NCBI GenBank assembly: GCA_011043895.1
Contig: DRBZ01000107.1
Location: 1 to 27,018 of the forward strand
Direction: 5' to 3'
DNA: 27,018 nt
From: Candidatus Cloacimonadota bacterium
Lineage (GTDB): Bacteria > Cloacimonadota > Cloacimonadia > JGIOTU-2
In this document: positions 16,229-25,481 of the stretch, piece by piece
How positions within the stretch are numbered: position 1 is the stretch's first letter
How the letters are laid out: the number at the start of each line of letters is the position of its first letter
Program-made: the position numbers and the translations under genes
Notes under the pieces: generated by a model
Database searches by the model: none
Seen by the model: only the letters and a program-made list of their open reading frames with translations
What the model was told of the DNA's origin: nothing

Positions 16229-19198
16229 ATGAAAAAATACTCCTTTTTATTGCTTATTTCTATCGTACTTATGATTTTTACTTCTTGTACGATCAAGAAA
16301 TGGGATCCACCCGAATGGGACGTCACTCTCGAGATTCCAGTCATAAACGAAACAGTGTATATGCACGAACTCGAGGATAGTACAGAAAACTATATCATTC
16401 GGTTAGATAACGACACACTATTTTTCTCAACTTCCGAAAAGATAGAATCCAAATATGTTGGTGATGAACTTAAAGTTGATGGACAAACTGAGGAACTTGA
16501 AAAAGAAATTGGTGATGAACTCGAAATTGAGGGTCGTGATGAAGTCTTTAATGTGAGTGTTGGTGATAGATTAAACATTGATGGACAATCAGAATACTTC
16601 GAACGATCCCTTGATAAGATCGAAGTTGAGGAAACAGGTAATGCCTATTCACAGGTCAAAGTCCTTGATTTCGCACGATCACAAGTACCCGGAGTGGGAC
16701 CTATTTATAATGAACCAATTCCTCCTATTTATAACTTCCCCCCACTTGATACTGCATTTACTGTTTTTGAAAATGATAATGTTGAATATGCGGTAATAGA
16801 CTCTGGTTTCGCGTATATTGATTTTACTAATAACACTGAAATTCCACTTAGCTCAACAAATCCAACGTATTATATGACTCTGGAAATCTACAGCGGCATA
16901 GCGCCCATGAAAGATGATCCAATTATCACTTATCAGATCGATCATATTATTGATCCAGATGCTACAGAACAGATAGAATTAGACCTCTCTGGCAAACACG
17001 TATTTGCAGATAACTATCTGAGAGTACACCTATCCACTGATGGAACTAATGGTCAACCTATCGATGTACTTGAGGATGATAATTTCCATGTTGCATTCAG
17101 TGTATCTGAGATGCTTGTGAGTGAAGCCAGTGCGATGCTACCAGAAGAAAGTATCAATCATGACGAGGCAATTTCCATTGAGGATGCTGCTCAGGAGATC
17201 TCACTAGTATCAGCTATAATAGATAGTTGTGAAGGTAATTTCTACATCGATAACCAACTTCCAATTGATGGACAGGTAACCGTTGAATTTATGGAGTTAT
17301 TTGATGATCTTGGTTATCCTTTCAAGATAGTCTATAATATCAATGCAAGTTCACCAAATAATTATCCCTTCGATCTTTCAGATTTTAAGATTTACTCCAC
17401 AGGAAAGGATATCATCGACTCTTTGCACTTCAGTTATAAAGTACGTACAGATTCTACAGATGATTATGTAACGATCACAGACGATATGAGCGTAGCTACA
17501 GAAGTCACACTTGGAGAAATGAAATTCGAGGAGGTTACAGGATATCTTGTGCAGACATTTACTCAGGACGATTCGCTCTCTCTCGAAGATGCAACAGATA
17601 AAATACTTTTACAAGAAGCGAATATCAGAAGTGGTATGATGGAGATAGATATATCTGGTCTTTCATTCGATCCACAAATCTCAATCCTCTTCAATGAGTT
17701 GAGAGATCAGAACAATAATCCTGTCCACATCACAAATGCTGATTTTCCGGGCTACAGTTTTGCTGATCATAGAGTACTCTTGTGGGAAGACCAGGAGGTG
17801 CATTATCATGTTGAAGTAGATATGCCTAATTCTGAACTTATCACTGTTCATAAGGATGATTCCGTACAGGCAGATATCCATCTCAGCAAGCTCATCTTTG
17901 ATAGCGTGATAGGAAAATTCAACCAGTTCACTATTGAGGATGAAAAAGCTGCAGAGGTCGATTCCACTGGAGAATATTCACTCGTCTATGCAGAGATAGA
18001 TAGCTGTGATGTACACGTCAGCATTCCACCGGAACATTACACCCTACCTTTTGGTGCAAATATTCAGGTAAAATTTGAAGAAATCTTTGATGCTTTTGGT
18101 GATACATTGATCATTAATCTTAGCTGCCCGGGTGATACAACCTTTAGTTTTGCTGAATATTCAATCGGAGAAGATCCTTTTTCTACAACTCCTATCGATT
18201 CTCTGCACTATTCATATATCGTAACTACAGAGCCAACCGCAGGATATGTCACAGTGAATTATGAAGATGAGGTACTCGCAGAGATTGAACTCGGAGAAAT
18301 GAAATTCAATAATATCAAAGGGATTATTGATCATAAACGATTTGAAATGGATGATATTGAGGAAGATCTTGATATTGAAAATCTGCCTGATAGTATCGCG
18401 AATATCCTGTCCTTCCAGAATGCTGAGCTGCATCTGGATGTATATAATGGAACAGGATTCAATTGCTGGCTCAATATCGATATGATTGGATATAATGATG
18501 AGGGAGATTCTGCAGTAATTTCGATCGATGAAAGCAGCGGTGTAATCCTCCCAGAACAAATGAATCATATTGTTATAACTGATGGAGTTTCTGAAATGTT
18601 AAGTATTGTGCCCACCCATGTTCGAGCTACAAATCCTTATGCAGTTATTGGAAATGGAGTAACGATCGGCGAGATTACAAAGAATGATTCGATAAGCGGT
18701 TCTTATACACTGGAGACACCATTCAAATTTATAATTAATTCTCACACAGTTAAACTCGACTCGCTCAATCATCTAGAGCTTGATGAAACCACAAGGGATG
18801 CAATTCGAGATAACTTGAATGGAGTTCTTCTGAATCTAACTGCAGAAAATCTGCTGCCCTTTGGTTCAAATCTTGAACTCTGGCTTGCTGCAGACTCTTC
18901 TGAGGTGTGGACGAATCCGGAACTGATTATTGATTCCTTCTATGTCGCACCAGCAACCATTGATCCTGTTCATCATACTAGCGGAGAGATGGTTTCGAGC
19001 ACTATCGAGATATTGCTGGATAAACAACAGGGTGATTTTTCTGTATTTGAAAATCCCGATGTATATGTAGGTACAAAAATGCATATTGTAGGAACTAATG
19101 GAGAAGTTGTGATAATCCGAGGTTCTGATAATTTACATCTATTTGGGTACGTTTCTGTCGATGTGCATGTTCAAGAACAGGATGGAGGTAACAAATGA
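16229..19198 (+). CDS. giant modular lipoprotein of unknown function
   Basis: This 989-residue protein has a hydrophobic signal and lipobox FTSC, with Cys20 as lipid anchor, so it is an inner- or outer-membrane lipoprotein facing periplasm or surface. Residues 77-127 are three consecutive 17-residue repeats beginning [VI]GD-[ER]-L-x-[VI]-[DE]-G. From about 292 a longer module recurs. Its marker L-G-E-M-K-F and diverged forms begin at 292, 428, 552 and 688, spacings of 136, 124 and 136 residues. IDSLH[FY]SY and IDSC blocks recur at matching places. The composition is acidic and beta-prone, with few basic residues, suggesting tandem beta-sandwiches, possibly calcium-binding or adhesive. No catalytic motif is seen. 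AAGGAG precedes the ATG, and the stop overlaps the next start (ATGA). It probably works with the lyase and the outer-membrane protein. Confidence 0.8.
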   Translation: MKKYSFLLLISIVLMIFTSCTIKKWDPPEWDVTLEIPVINETVYMHELEDSTENYIIRLDNDTLFFSTSEKIESKYVGDELKVDGQTEELEKEIGDELEIEGRDEVFNVSVGDRLNIDGQSEYFERSLDKIEVEETGNAYSQVKVLDFARSQVPGVGPIYNEPIPPIYNFPPLDTAFTVFENDNVEYAVIDSGFAYIDFTNNTEIPLSSTNPTYYMTLEIYSGIAPMKDDPIITYQIDHIIDPDATEQIELDLSGKHVFADNYLRVHLSTDGTNGQPIDVLEDDNFHVAFSVSEMLVSEASAMLPEESINHDEAISIEDAAQEISLVSAIIDSCEGNFYIDNQLPIDGQVTVEFMELFDDLGYPFKIVYNINASSPNNYPFDLSDFKIYSTGKDIIDSLHFSYKVRTDSTDDYVTITDDMSVATEVTLGEMKFEEVTGYLVQTFTQDDSLSLEDATDKILLQEANIRSGMMEIDISGLSFDPQISILFNELRDQNNNPVHITNADFPGYSFADHRVLLWEDQEVHYHVEVDMPNSELITVHKDDSVQADIHLSKLIFDSVIGKFNQFTIEDEKAAEVDSTGEYSLVYAEIDSCDVHVSIPPEHYTLPFGANIQVKFEEIFDAFGDTLIINLSCPGDTTFSFAEYSIGEDPFSTTPIDSLHYSYIVTTEPTAGYVTVNYEDEVLAEIELGEMKFNNIKGIIDHKRFEMDDIEEDLDIENLPDSIANILSFQNAELHLDVYNGTGFNCWLNIDMIGYNDEGDSAVISIDESSGVILPEQMNHIVITDGVSEMLSIVPTHVRATNPYAVIGNGVTIGEITKNDSISGSYTLETPFKFIINSHTVKLDSLNHLELDETTRDAIRDNLNGVLLNLTAENLLPFGSNLELWLAADSSEVWTNPELIIDSFYVAPATIDPVHHTSGEMVSSTIEILLDKQQGDFSVFENPDVYVGTKMHIVGTNGEVVIIRGSDNLHLFGYVSVDVHVQEQDGGNK
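16457..16609 (+). repeat. three tandem 17-residue coding repeats
   Basis: Three adjacent 51-base units inside the lipoprotein gene encode residues 77-93, 94-110 and 111-127. Each begins VGD or IGD, then [ER]L, then a hydrophobic-acidic-Gly triplet (VDG, IEG, IDG) and an acidic or aromatic tail. The DNA copies have diverged (GTTGGTGATGAACT, ATTGGTGATGAACT, GTTGGTGATAGATT), so this is an older duplication. Confidence 0.8.
17102..18289 (+). repeat. three large protein modules (136, 124, 136 residues), with a fourth starting at 18290
   Basis: The module marker encodes VSEM (17102), LGEMKFEEVTG (17510), LSKLIFDSVIG (17882) and LGEMKFNNIKG (18290). Each is followed by an acidic patch, then an 'A-x-I-DS-C'-like strand, an F-x-E-[LI]-F/D turn, and an IDSLH[FY]SY strand before the next marker. 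Copies 2 and 4 share 15 identical bases (GGAGAAATGAAATTC). Confidence 0.7.
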
Positions 19199-20493
19199 AA
19201 AAGGTAGCTCTCACTCTCGTTCTTTTATTTTTTGCAGGTTCGCTGTTTGGAATTACCCTTTCAAATCCTATCAGCGTTGCGCTGGGAGATGCGTATATTG
19301 CACGAGCTCGTGGTTTTGAATCTTTACATTGGAATCCTGCAAATCTTGGTTTGATGAATGATTATATGACATTCAATCTTTTCCAAATAACATCAGATGT
19401 GAGAAATAATGCCTTATCTTTGGGATATTATAATGACCTCATGGGAAAATACCTGAATGCAGACGATAAGCAGGAATTTCTGGATAAAATGCCTGATACA
19501 GGTATGTCGTTGAATGTGAATGCAAGTGTACATATGCCTTTTTCTATGTCCATCTGGAAGGTTGCGCTTACGATTAATACAATGGTTCGGTCTTCAATAG
19601 GTCTTTCAAAAGAATACTTTGATCTCATCCTTCATGGGAATGAGATAGGTGCAACGTATAATATGGAGAATAATCGTGGTACCGCAGTTGCTTTTATAGA
19701 AAGCAAGGTTGGGTATGGCGATAGAATTCCAATGGAATTAATATCTTCCTCTTTTGCCGAGCTTCCTCCTATTTATGGTGGTATCAGTTTCGGATTAATT
19801 ACAGGACTTGCTCATGCCCATGTAGAGGAATTTGAAACTGTATTTTCAACTAATGACAGTGCAATGACGGTTTATAACAATCTGCTTATTAAGACAGCAG
19901 GATATGATACTGATGACAATAAGATCATTGCATCTTCAATCTTTCCTGGAGCAGGTGCGGGATTCAGAATGAATATTGGATTCACTTCACCGATCAATGA
20001 GAAAATTACTGCATCACTTGCGATAAAAAATCTTTTCGGAAATATTAACTGGACTGAAGCCACAGAAGAACATATGATCAAAGTTGAAGCTTTTGATATG
20101 ACAATCAATTCCTGGGATGATTCTGTAACAGTTGATAGTACATATGATATCCCTGATTATTCACAGAAGATACCGGTTGAAATACATATTGGTGGGTCCT
20201 ATCAGTTAGGAAATGTCACACTTTATTCTGACTATGTACAGGGATTTGAAAGAAGTTTGTTCACTTCTACAAAACCGAAAATCTCGCTTGGCGCTGAATA
20301 CTATCCACTGTATTGGCTTCCCCTTAGGGCAGGATTCGGATTTGGTGGAGGAGAACGTGCTCATTTCTCACTTGGCACTGGACTTGATTTTAAAAATTTC
20401 AATTTCGATTGGGGGTTAAGTTACTATACTTCACCTATCTATATGAGTGCTACTGGATTGAAGTTGTCGTTTGGGGCTGAATTAGCATTCTAA
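19195..20493 (+). CDS. outer-membrane beta-barrel protein, PorV/FadL-like
   Basis: This 432-residue protein has a signal peptide (MKKVALTLVLLFFAGSLFG). The mature N-terminus contains SVALGDAYIARARGFESLHWNPANLGL. That G-D-A-Y...W-N-P-A-N-L pattern is typical of PorV/PorQ and related FadL-superfamily barrels of the FCB group. Alternating amphipathic strands follow throughout, and the C-terminus ends ...SFGAELAF with a terminal Phe. PorV is an outer-membrane partner of the type IX secretion system, so its presence behind a gene with a type IX sorting tail is suggestive, but many paralogues of this fold have other roles. GGAGG precedes the ATG, which overlaps the lipoprotein stop by 4 bases. A terminator follows. 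Confidence 0.75.
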   Translation: MKKVALTLVLLFFAGSLFGITLSNPISVALGDAYIARARGFESLHWNPANLGLMNDYMTFNLFQITSDVRNNALSLGYYNDLMGKYLNADDKQEFLDKMPDTGMSLNVNASVHMPFSMSIWKVALTINTMVRSSIGLSKEYFDLILHGNEIGATYNMENNRGTAVAFIESKVGYGDRIPMELISSSFAELPPIYGGISFGLITGLAHAHVEEFETVFSTNDSAMTVYNNLLIKTAGYDTDDNKIIASSIFPGAGAGFRMNIGFTSPINEKITASLAIKNLFGNINWTEATEEHMIKVEAFDMTINSWDDSVTVDSTYDIPDYSQKIPVEIHIGGSYQLGNVTLYSDYVQGFERSLFTSTKPKISLGAEYYPLYWLPLRAGFGFGGGERAHFSLGTGLDFKNFNFDWGLSYYTSPIYMSATGLKLSFGAELAF

Positions 20494-20512
20494 AGTAATA
20501 TGAATAAAATTC

Positions 20513-20538
20513 AAGGGAGCTTCGTGCTCCCTTTTTTA
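20513..20538 (+). terminator. intrinsic terminator of the lyase/lipoprotein/OMP cluster
   Basis: AAGGGAGC (20513-20520), the 5-base loop TTCGT and GCTCCCTT form an 8-bp stem that runs into a T-rich tail (20532-20537). It lies 19 bases after the outer-membrane protein stop. It is the clearest terminator in the window. Confidence 0.9.
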
Positions 20539-20545
20539 TTGTAAT

Positions 20546-20860
20546 GTTGTGAATATAGTACTTTAGTAATTCTTCGTAATGGTTTAGGATGAAATTTCTA
20601 TAGTACAATAAGACAATGAAACCGCAACCAAGTAAAATATAGTTCCCATTCTCGATCCCAATAGGGAATCCAAATATCATATCTCGCCCAACTGTCCACA
20701 CATTACACTCCGTGATTATACGATAATAAGTTATCATCTACATGTTACACAACGGGAACATTTGACAATATTTCATCTCAGAATATCTTTCTCAGTATAT
20801 GAATCATATAAAAAACTTGAACATATTTATACAACTTACGCTACTTCGTACGGAGGTTTC
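20546..20860. other. 315-base gap between the terminator and the HtrA gene
   Basis: No well-supported gene is seen. A minus-strand frame (20737 down to 20450) could encode 95 residues with a hydrophobic GCGFIVLLYY stretch. It runs through the terminator and into the outer-membrane protein gene, so I do not call it. The right part holds the HtrA promoter region, with TTGACA at 20762. Confidence 0.5.
20762..20789 (+). promoter_or_regulatory. candidate promoter of the HtrA-murJ-uvrC operon
   Basis: TTGACA (20762-20767) is followed after 16 bases by TATCTT (20784-20789), a four-of-six match to TATAAT. It lies about 70 bases before the HtrA start, which leaves room for an untranslated leader carrying GGAGG at 20852-20856. 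Confidence 0.4.
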
Positions 20861-22093
20861 ATGGATTTGAAAAGATTATTCATATTGATAGTAGTACTGC
20901 TAACAATTAATTTTGCAGTACTTAAATTGACTGACCGCAATTTAGAGGAAATAGAGCAGAATGAAATTGTGGAAATGGTTCCAACTCAGGCAGAAGTCAC
21001 TGCAATCAGAGATACTATCGATTTTGACACAAGGATGAAACTCAATGATGAGGTCTATCAATCCCGTCAGAATGCGATAACTACAGCGATTGAACAAGTG
21101 AAACCTGCTGTAGTAAGTGTGAATGTCATCAAAACAGAATATGTGCAAACCAGCCCTTTTAATTCGATGTTTTTCGATTTCTACAGAGGGTTTTTACCGC
21201 GCACCTATAAAAGAGAAGTTCAGAATCTCGGCTCTGGTGTTATTATTACTGAAGATGGGTATGTCATTACAAACAGCCATGTCGTTGAGAATGCGACAGA
21301 AATAAGAGTATACCTGAATGATGGAAGAAATTTTCAAGCAGAAGTTATCGGTACTGATGAAGTACACGATATTGCAGTGATCAAACTTAAAGATGTAGAT
21401 GAACAACTACCGAGTGCACATTTCGGAGATTCGGATGATATCATAATAGGTGAATGGACCATTGCGCTTGGTAATCCTTTTGGTTATCTTATCAAGGACT
21501 CGGAACCAACCGTAACTGTAGGGGTAGTTTCTGCACTGAATAGAAACTTCCATAGCAATGAAGACCGTCTTTACAAAAAAATGATACAAACCGACGCTGC
21601 AATCAATCCGGGAAACAGCGGTGGACCACTGGTAAATATCAATGGCGAGATCATCGGGATCAATACATTTATTTTCTCCAAAAGTGGCGGGAGTCTCGGT
21701 ATGGGATTTGCAATTCCAGCAAATAGAGTTAAGCATATTATACAAGAAATCATTCAATATGGCGGAATACGCCCAATCTGGTTTGGTTTTAAGGTGCAGG
21801 ATATCACGCCATCCATTGCGCAAAGTCTTGGGTTGGAAAGAACCGACGGTGTGATCGTCTCATTTATTCAGAAAGAAGGACCTGCAGAAGAAGCTGGTTT
21901 ACAGCGAGGTGATATCATCATTGAAATCGATAAGCAGATCGTTAAAGATACTGATGATGCTGAGATAGCGGTTTCTGATGGAAGAATTGGTGAAGCATTG
22001 AAAATACGAGTCATACGTGATGGATTGGAAAGGGAGCTTTCTCTCACACCACGCGAATATAAGGATCGGAAGGGTTCTATTTTTAAGTTATAA
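20861..22093 (+). CDS. membrane-anchored HtrA/Deg serine protease with one PDZ domain
   Basis: This 410-residue periplasmic quality-control protease is anchored by one N-terminal hydrophobic helix (residues about 5-21) with no obvious cleavage site. The start is ATG 20861, with GGAGG 4 bases before it; the longer upstream frame lacks such a site. The trypsin-like domain has the full triad: H140 (TNSHVV), D170 (VHDIAVIKL) and S253 (NPGNSGGPL). A single PDZ domain spans about residues 310-395 (DGVIVSFIQKEGPAEEAGLQRGDIIIEID). One PDZ plus a membrane anchor resembles DegS, but an ordinary degradative HtrA is equally possible in this lineage. It heads an operon with murJ and uvrC. Confidence 0.93.
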   Translation: MDLKRLFILIVVLLTINFAVLKLTDRNLEEIEQNEIVEMVPTQAEVTAIRDTIDFDTRMKLNDEVYQSRQNAITTAIEQVKPAVVSVNVIKTEYVQTSPFNSMFFDFYRGFLPRTYKREVQNLGSGVIITEDGYVITNSHVVENATEIRVYLNDGRNFQAEVIGTDEVHDIAVIKLKDVDEQLPSAHFGDSDDIIIGEWTIALGNPFGYLIKDSEPTVTVGVVSALNRNFHSNEDRLYKKMIQTDAAINPGNSGGPLVNINGEIIGINTFIFSKSGGSLGMGFAIPANRVKHIIQEIIQYGGIRPIWFGFKVQDITPSIAQSLGLERTDGVIVSFIQKEGPAEEAGLQRGDIIIEIDKQIVKDTDDAEIAVSDGRIGEALKIRVIRDGLERELSLTPREYKDRKGSIFKL

Positions 22094-22097
22094 TTAG

Positions 22098-23666
22098 ATG
22101 AGAAAAACTCAAGAGAACCTCACCAGAGACGTAGGAAAGATATCAAGTGGCACTTTTTTAAGCAGGATATCTGGCTTAGTGCGGGATATCTTTCTTACTC
22201 ATTTCCTTGGTACAACTGCAATTGCAGACAGCTTTGGTGTTGCATTTGTTATTCCTAACATGCTCAGAGGATTATTCGGCGAAGGTTCTCTTGCTGCAGC
22301 TTTTATTCCGTCCTATACTGAGATTAAGGAAACTCGATCAAAAGAAGAAGCAATTGCCTTTGCTGTTAACCTACTTTCTATATTAATACTTGTACTGATC
22401 GGATTGGTTATGCTGGGTATTCTCTTTTCTCCTTACATTATCAGGATCATGGCTCCGGGATTTGCTGAATCTGTGCAGGAATTAACCACAAAACTAACCA
22501 GAATTCTTTTCCCATATCTGTTTTTAATTGGATTAACTTCAAGTATTATTGCCATTCTCAATGCGCATAAAATATTTTTCTTTCCATCACTATCACCACT
22601 TATGCTTAATCTCGGGATAATACTACCGATCTTGGTTGTTTCTTTTATCACTGAAACTGATATTGTTTATCGTGCGTATCTTTTTGCAGGTGGAGTACTA
22701 CTGGGAGGAATTTTTCAGCTTTTTGTGAATATTCGGATGCTTAAAACAATCGGTTATACGTTCAGGTTCAGAATAAATTTTAAACAGAAAGAATTGAAGA
22801 GTGTGTGGAATAGAATGATCCCTGGCATTATCGGATTGGGCATTCGTGAAATAAACGTAGTAGTTGATACTCTACTTGCCTCACTTCTCATAACTGGTAG
22901 CGTTGCAGCACTACAATATGGTAACCGATTGATGCAACTGCCGCTTGGTGTTTTTGGTATTGCTATTGGTACCGCAGTACTCCCGATGTTTTCCAGGCAT
23001 ACAGCTCACAAACGAACAGATGAACTTATACAATCAGTACAGGAGTCCATCCAGATGATCATCACGATCATGTTGCCGATTATTGCACTGATATTAGTAA
23101 TAGGAAAGGATGCAGTTTCGGTAGTCTATCTTCATGGGGCATTTGATCAGCAAGCACTTATCATGACATATTCTGCATTAGCATTTTATTCAATAGGTCT
23201 TATATCACATAGTGCAGTAAAGATATTTGCTTCTGCCTTTTTTGCCCTAAAAAATACTAAGACTCCAGTGATTATTGCAGCTATTGCTGTGGCGTGTAAT
23301 ATCATCCTAAATCTTATACTTATGAGGATACTTCACCTCAGAGGGCTTGCATTGGCTACTTCGATTGCTGCGACTATTCAGGCAACAATGTTGTTCATCA
23401 CTCTTCAGCTCAAAGTAGGAAGCATATCTCTTAAAAAAATATCACTTACATTTTTAAAGGTTCTCATATTATCTATACTAATTGGGTATATCGCGTACGT
23501 TATTAATGTCTTGCTTAATCAACTTTTCATACTCGGAAAATTATTTACTGCCCTCAAGCTGATCGTTATTTTTATTGTATCTTTGTTTATATATATTCTA
23601 GGTCTCAAGATACTCAAAGTAACGAGTTTTCATAAAATAATAGAGTCATTTCGGAAGCATTCATAA
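22098..23666 (+). CDS. murJ: lipid II flippase
   Basis: MurJ moves the peptidoglycan precursor lipid II across the inner membrane. The 522-residue protein has many hydrophobic helices, consistent with the 14 expected. The family start is visible: TFLSRISGLVRDIFLTHFLG, then ADSFGVAFVIPNMLRGLFGEGSLAAAFIPSY. PLGVFGIAIGTAVLPMFSRH in the middle is also characteristic, and arginines conserved in the central cavity of MurJ appear in the SRISGLVRD and RGLFGEG segments. It starts 4 bases after the HtrA stop and ends 3 bases before uvrC, with no clear Shine-Dalgarno of its own, so it is probably coupled. Confidence 0.96.
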   Translation: MRKTQENLTRDVGKISSGTFLSRISGLVRDIFLTHFLGTTAIADSFGVAFVIPNMLRGLFGEGSLAAAFIPSYTEIKETRSKEEAIAFAVNLLSILILVLIGLVMLGILFSPYIIRIMAPGFAESVQELTTKLTRILFPYLFLIGLTSSIIAILNAHKIFFFPSLSPLMLNLGIILPILVVSFITETDIVYRAYLFAGGVLLGGIFQLFVNIRMLKTIGYTFRFRINFKQKELKSVWNRMIPGIIGLGIREINVVVDTLLASLLITGSVAALQYGNRLMQLPLGVFGIAIGTAVLPMFSRHTAHKRTDELIQSVQESIQMIITIMLPIIALILVIGKDAVSVVYLHGAFDQQALIMTYSALAFYSIGLISHSAVKIFASAFFALKNTKTPVIIAAIAVACNIILNLILMRILHLRGLALATSIAATIQATMLFITLQLKVGSISLKKISLTFLKVLILSILIGYIAYVINVLLNQLFILGKLFTALKLIVIFIVSLFIYILGLKILKVTSFHKIIESFRKHS

Positions 23667-23669
23667 CTT

Positions 23670-25481
23670 ATGAATAAGAATATTCAGGGAAAACTCAAGC
23701 TAATTCCCCACAATCCTGGTGTGTATCTCATGAAGAATAAAAAAGGTTCGATCATCTATGTAGGTAAGGCAAACGATCTTAAAAAAAGAGTTTCTTCATA
23801 TTTTACTAGAAAATCTCATGACCTTCCACGAACCGAGATGCTTGTAAATAAGATCCAGAGCTTTGATTATATCGTCACACGCAGTGAAATCGATGCCCTG
23901 ATTTTGGAAGATACACTGATAAAAAAACATAGACCCAAATTCAATGTTTCCCTCAAGGATGATAAACGATATCCTTACCTAAAAATAACCATCAAAGAAT
24001 CTTTCCCCCGAGTGATCGTGACGAGAAAATTGCAGAGAGATGGTTCAAAATATTTCGGTCCTTACACAGAAGCACGTTCACTGAGAAATACGCTGCAACT
24101 CCTTGAAAAAATATTCAGATTGAAAACCTGCAACAAGTCGATTCCCAGACAGGTAGAAAAAACAGATGCTCTTGATCGTGCATGCCTTAATTATCAGATA
24201 GGAAAATGCGATGCTCCCTGCATCGGTAATATCAGTTACGAGGATTATAGAGAAAGGATACGCCAGGTTATTTTATTCCTCAAAGGAAAAACCGAAAGTG
24301 TTATTAGGGAGATCACTTCTGAGATGGAAAAAGCAGTAAAGCACCAGGAGTTCGAAAAGGCATCAGAAATACGGGATAGAATTAAGGAGATCACTCAAAT
24401 CGCAAGAAGACAGATCGTCAGCAATTTCTCATTGGATGATCAGGATGTTGTCGGAGTGGCTAAAGATGGAAAGAACTGCTGCGTGGTGGTTCTTAAAATA
24501 AGAGACGGCAAGATGATCAAAAAAGAACATTATTTCCTTGAGAATGCCGAAGATGAATCGTATTCGATAATTCTATCACGTTTTTGTATGCAATATTATA
24601 CATTAAGAGAAGATATCCCTCGTTTCGTAAATCTTCAATATGAACCTGAGGATAGGGAACTTATTGAAGAACTTTTTAAATTTGCATTTCATATTCCTCA
24701 ACGTGGAGATAAAAAAAAGCTGCTCGATATGGCAAAAAACAATGCCTTCTTACTTGTTGAAGAAAAAAAACTTGCACATTTAAAATCATCTCAAAGAACA
24801 GTGTTTGCAGTTAAGGAATTGAAAGATACGCTTCATCTTTCTAATCTCCCAAGAAGGATCGCTGCCTTTGATGTATCCAACCTCTATGGTGAGGAAGCAG
24901 TTGCTTCGATGGTTTTCTTCGACAATGGAAAACCTAAGAAAAAACAGTATAGAAGATTCAAGATAAAGCACGTTCCTGGAATAGATGATTATAAAATGAT
25001 GCACGAAGCAGTTACAAGATATGTTGCTCATCTCAATGATGAAGGTGTTGAGATGCCGGATCTGATTCTGATAGATGGAGGAAAGGGACAACTATCAGCT
25101 GCCTCGAGAGCTTTATCAGAAAAAGAATATACAATTCCTCTTTATTCTATTGCCAAAAGACTTGAGGAGATATTCAAACCAGGAAAAAGAGAACCGATCA
25201 TAATTCCAAAAACATCTTATGCGCTTAAACTTCTTCAACAAATTCGCAATGAAGCACATCGATTTGCCATAACCTATCATAAGACCTTACGTGACAGGAA
25301 AACCAATTATTCAGAACTCGATACTATACCGGGCATTGGAGAGAAGAAAAAAATGCTCTTACTCTCATATTTTGGCTCCGTGGAAAGGATAAAAAAAGCA
25401 ACAATAGAAGATCTGTTATTAGTGCCTGGAATCAGTAATATAACTGCTGAAGTAATTAAGCGATCTTTAAAATCTCAATAA
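23670..25481 (+). CDS. uvrC: excinuclease ABC subunit C
   Basis: UvrC makes both cuts flanking a DNA lesion in nucleotide excision repair. At 603 residues it is full length. The GIY-YIG nuclease is at the N-terminus (NPGVYLMKNKKGSIIYVGKA, with conserved R40), followed by the Cys-rich block CLNYQIGKCDAPCIG. The UVR helix pair for UvrB contact is EMEKAVKHQEFEKASEIRDRI. The RNase H-like domain carries FDVSNLYGEEAVASMV, GIDDYKMM, LIDGGKGQL and RNEAHRFAITYH, which together hold the usual D-D-D-H site. The C-terminus is a double helix-hairpin-helix (DTIPGIGEKKK and LLLVPGISNITAEVI). The start is 3 bases after murJ. The link to cell-wall genes looks positional only. Confidence 0.98.
   Translation: MNKNIQGKLKLIPHNPGVYLMKNKKGSIIYVGKANDLKKRVSSYFTRKSHDLPRTEMLVNKIQSFDYIVTRSEIDALILEDTLIKKHRPKFNVSLKDDKRYPYLKITIKESFPRVIVTRKLQRDGSKYFGPYTEARSLRNTLQLLEKIFRLKTCNKSIPRQVEKTDALDRACLNYQIGKCDAPCIGNISYEDYRERIRQVILFLKGKTESVIREITSEMEKAVKHQEFEKASEIRDRIKEITQIARRQIVSNFSLDDQDVVGVAKDGKNCCVVVLKIRDGKMIKKEHYFLENAEDESYSIILSRFCMQYYTLREDIPRFVNLQYEPEDRELIEELFKFAFHIPQRGDKKKLLDMAKNNAFLLVEEKKLAHLKSSQRTVFAVKELKDTLHLSNLPRRIAAFDVSNLYGEEAVASMVFFDNGKPKKKQYRRFKIKHVPGIDDYKMMHEAVTRYVAHLNDEGVEMPDLILIDGGKGQLSAASRALSEKEYTIPLYSIAKRLEEIFKPGKREPIIIPKTSYALKLLQQIRNEAHRFAITYHKTLRDRKTNYSELDTIPGIGEKKKMLLLSYFGSVERIKKATIEDLLLVPGISNITAEVIKRSLKSQ

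Noticed and set aside
20450..20737. Minus-strand frame of 95 residues with a hydrophobic stretch
   Set aside because: It runs through the strong terminator and 44 bases into the outer-membrane protein gene, has no convincing Shine-Dalgarno or family resemblance, and would be the only minus-strand gene. A shorter GTG start after a GGAG keeps a slight possibility open.
20762..20860. 33-residue N-terminal extension of the HtrA protease
   Set aside because: The GGAGG at 20852 and the transmembrane anchor both fit ATG 20861; the extension overlaps the promoter region.
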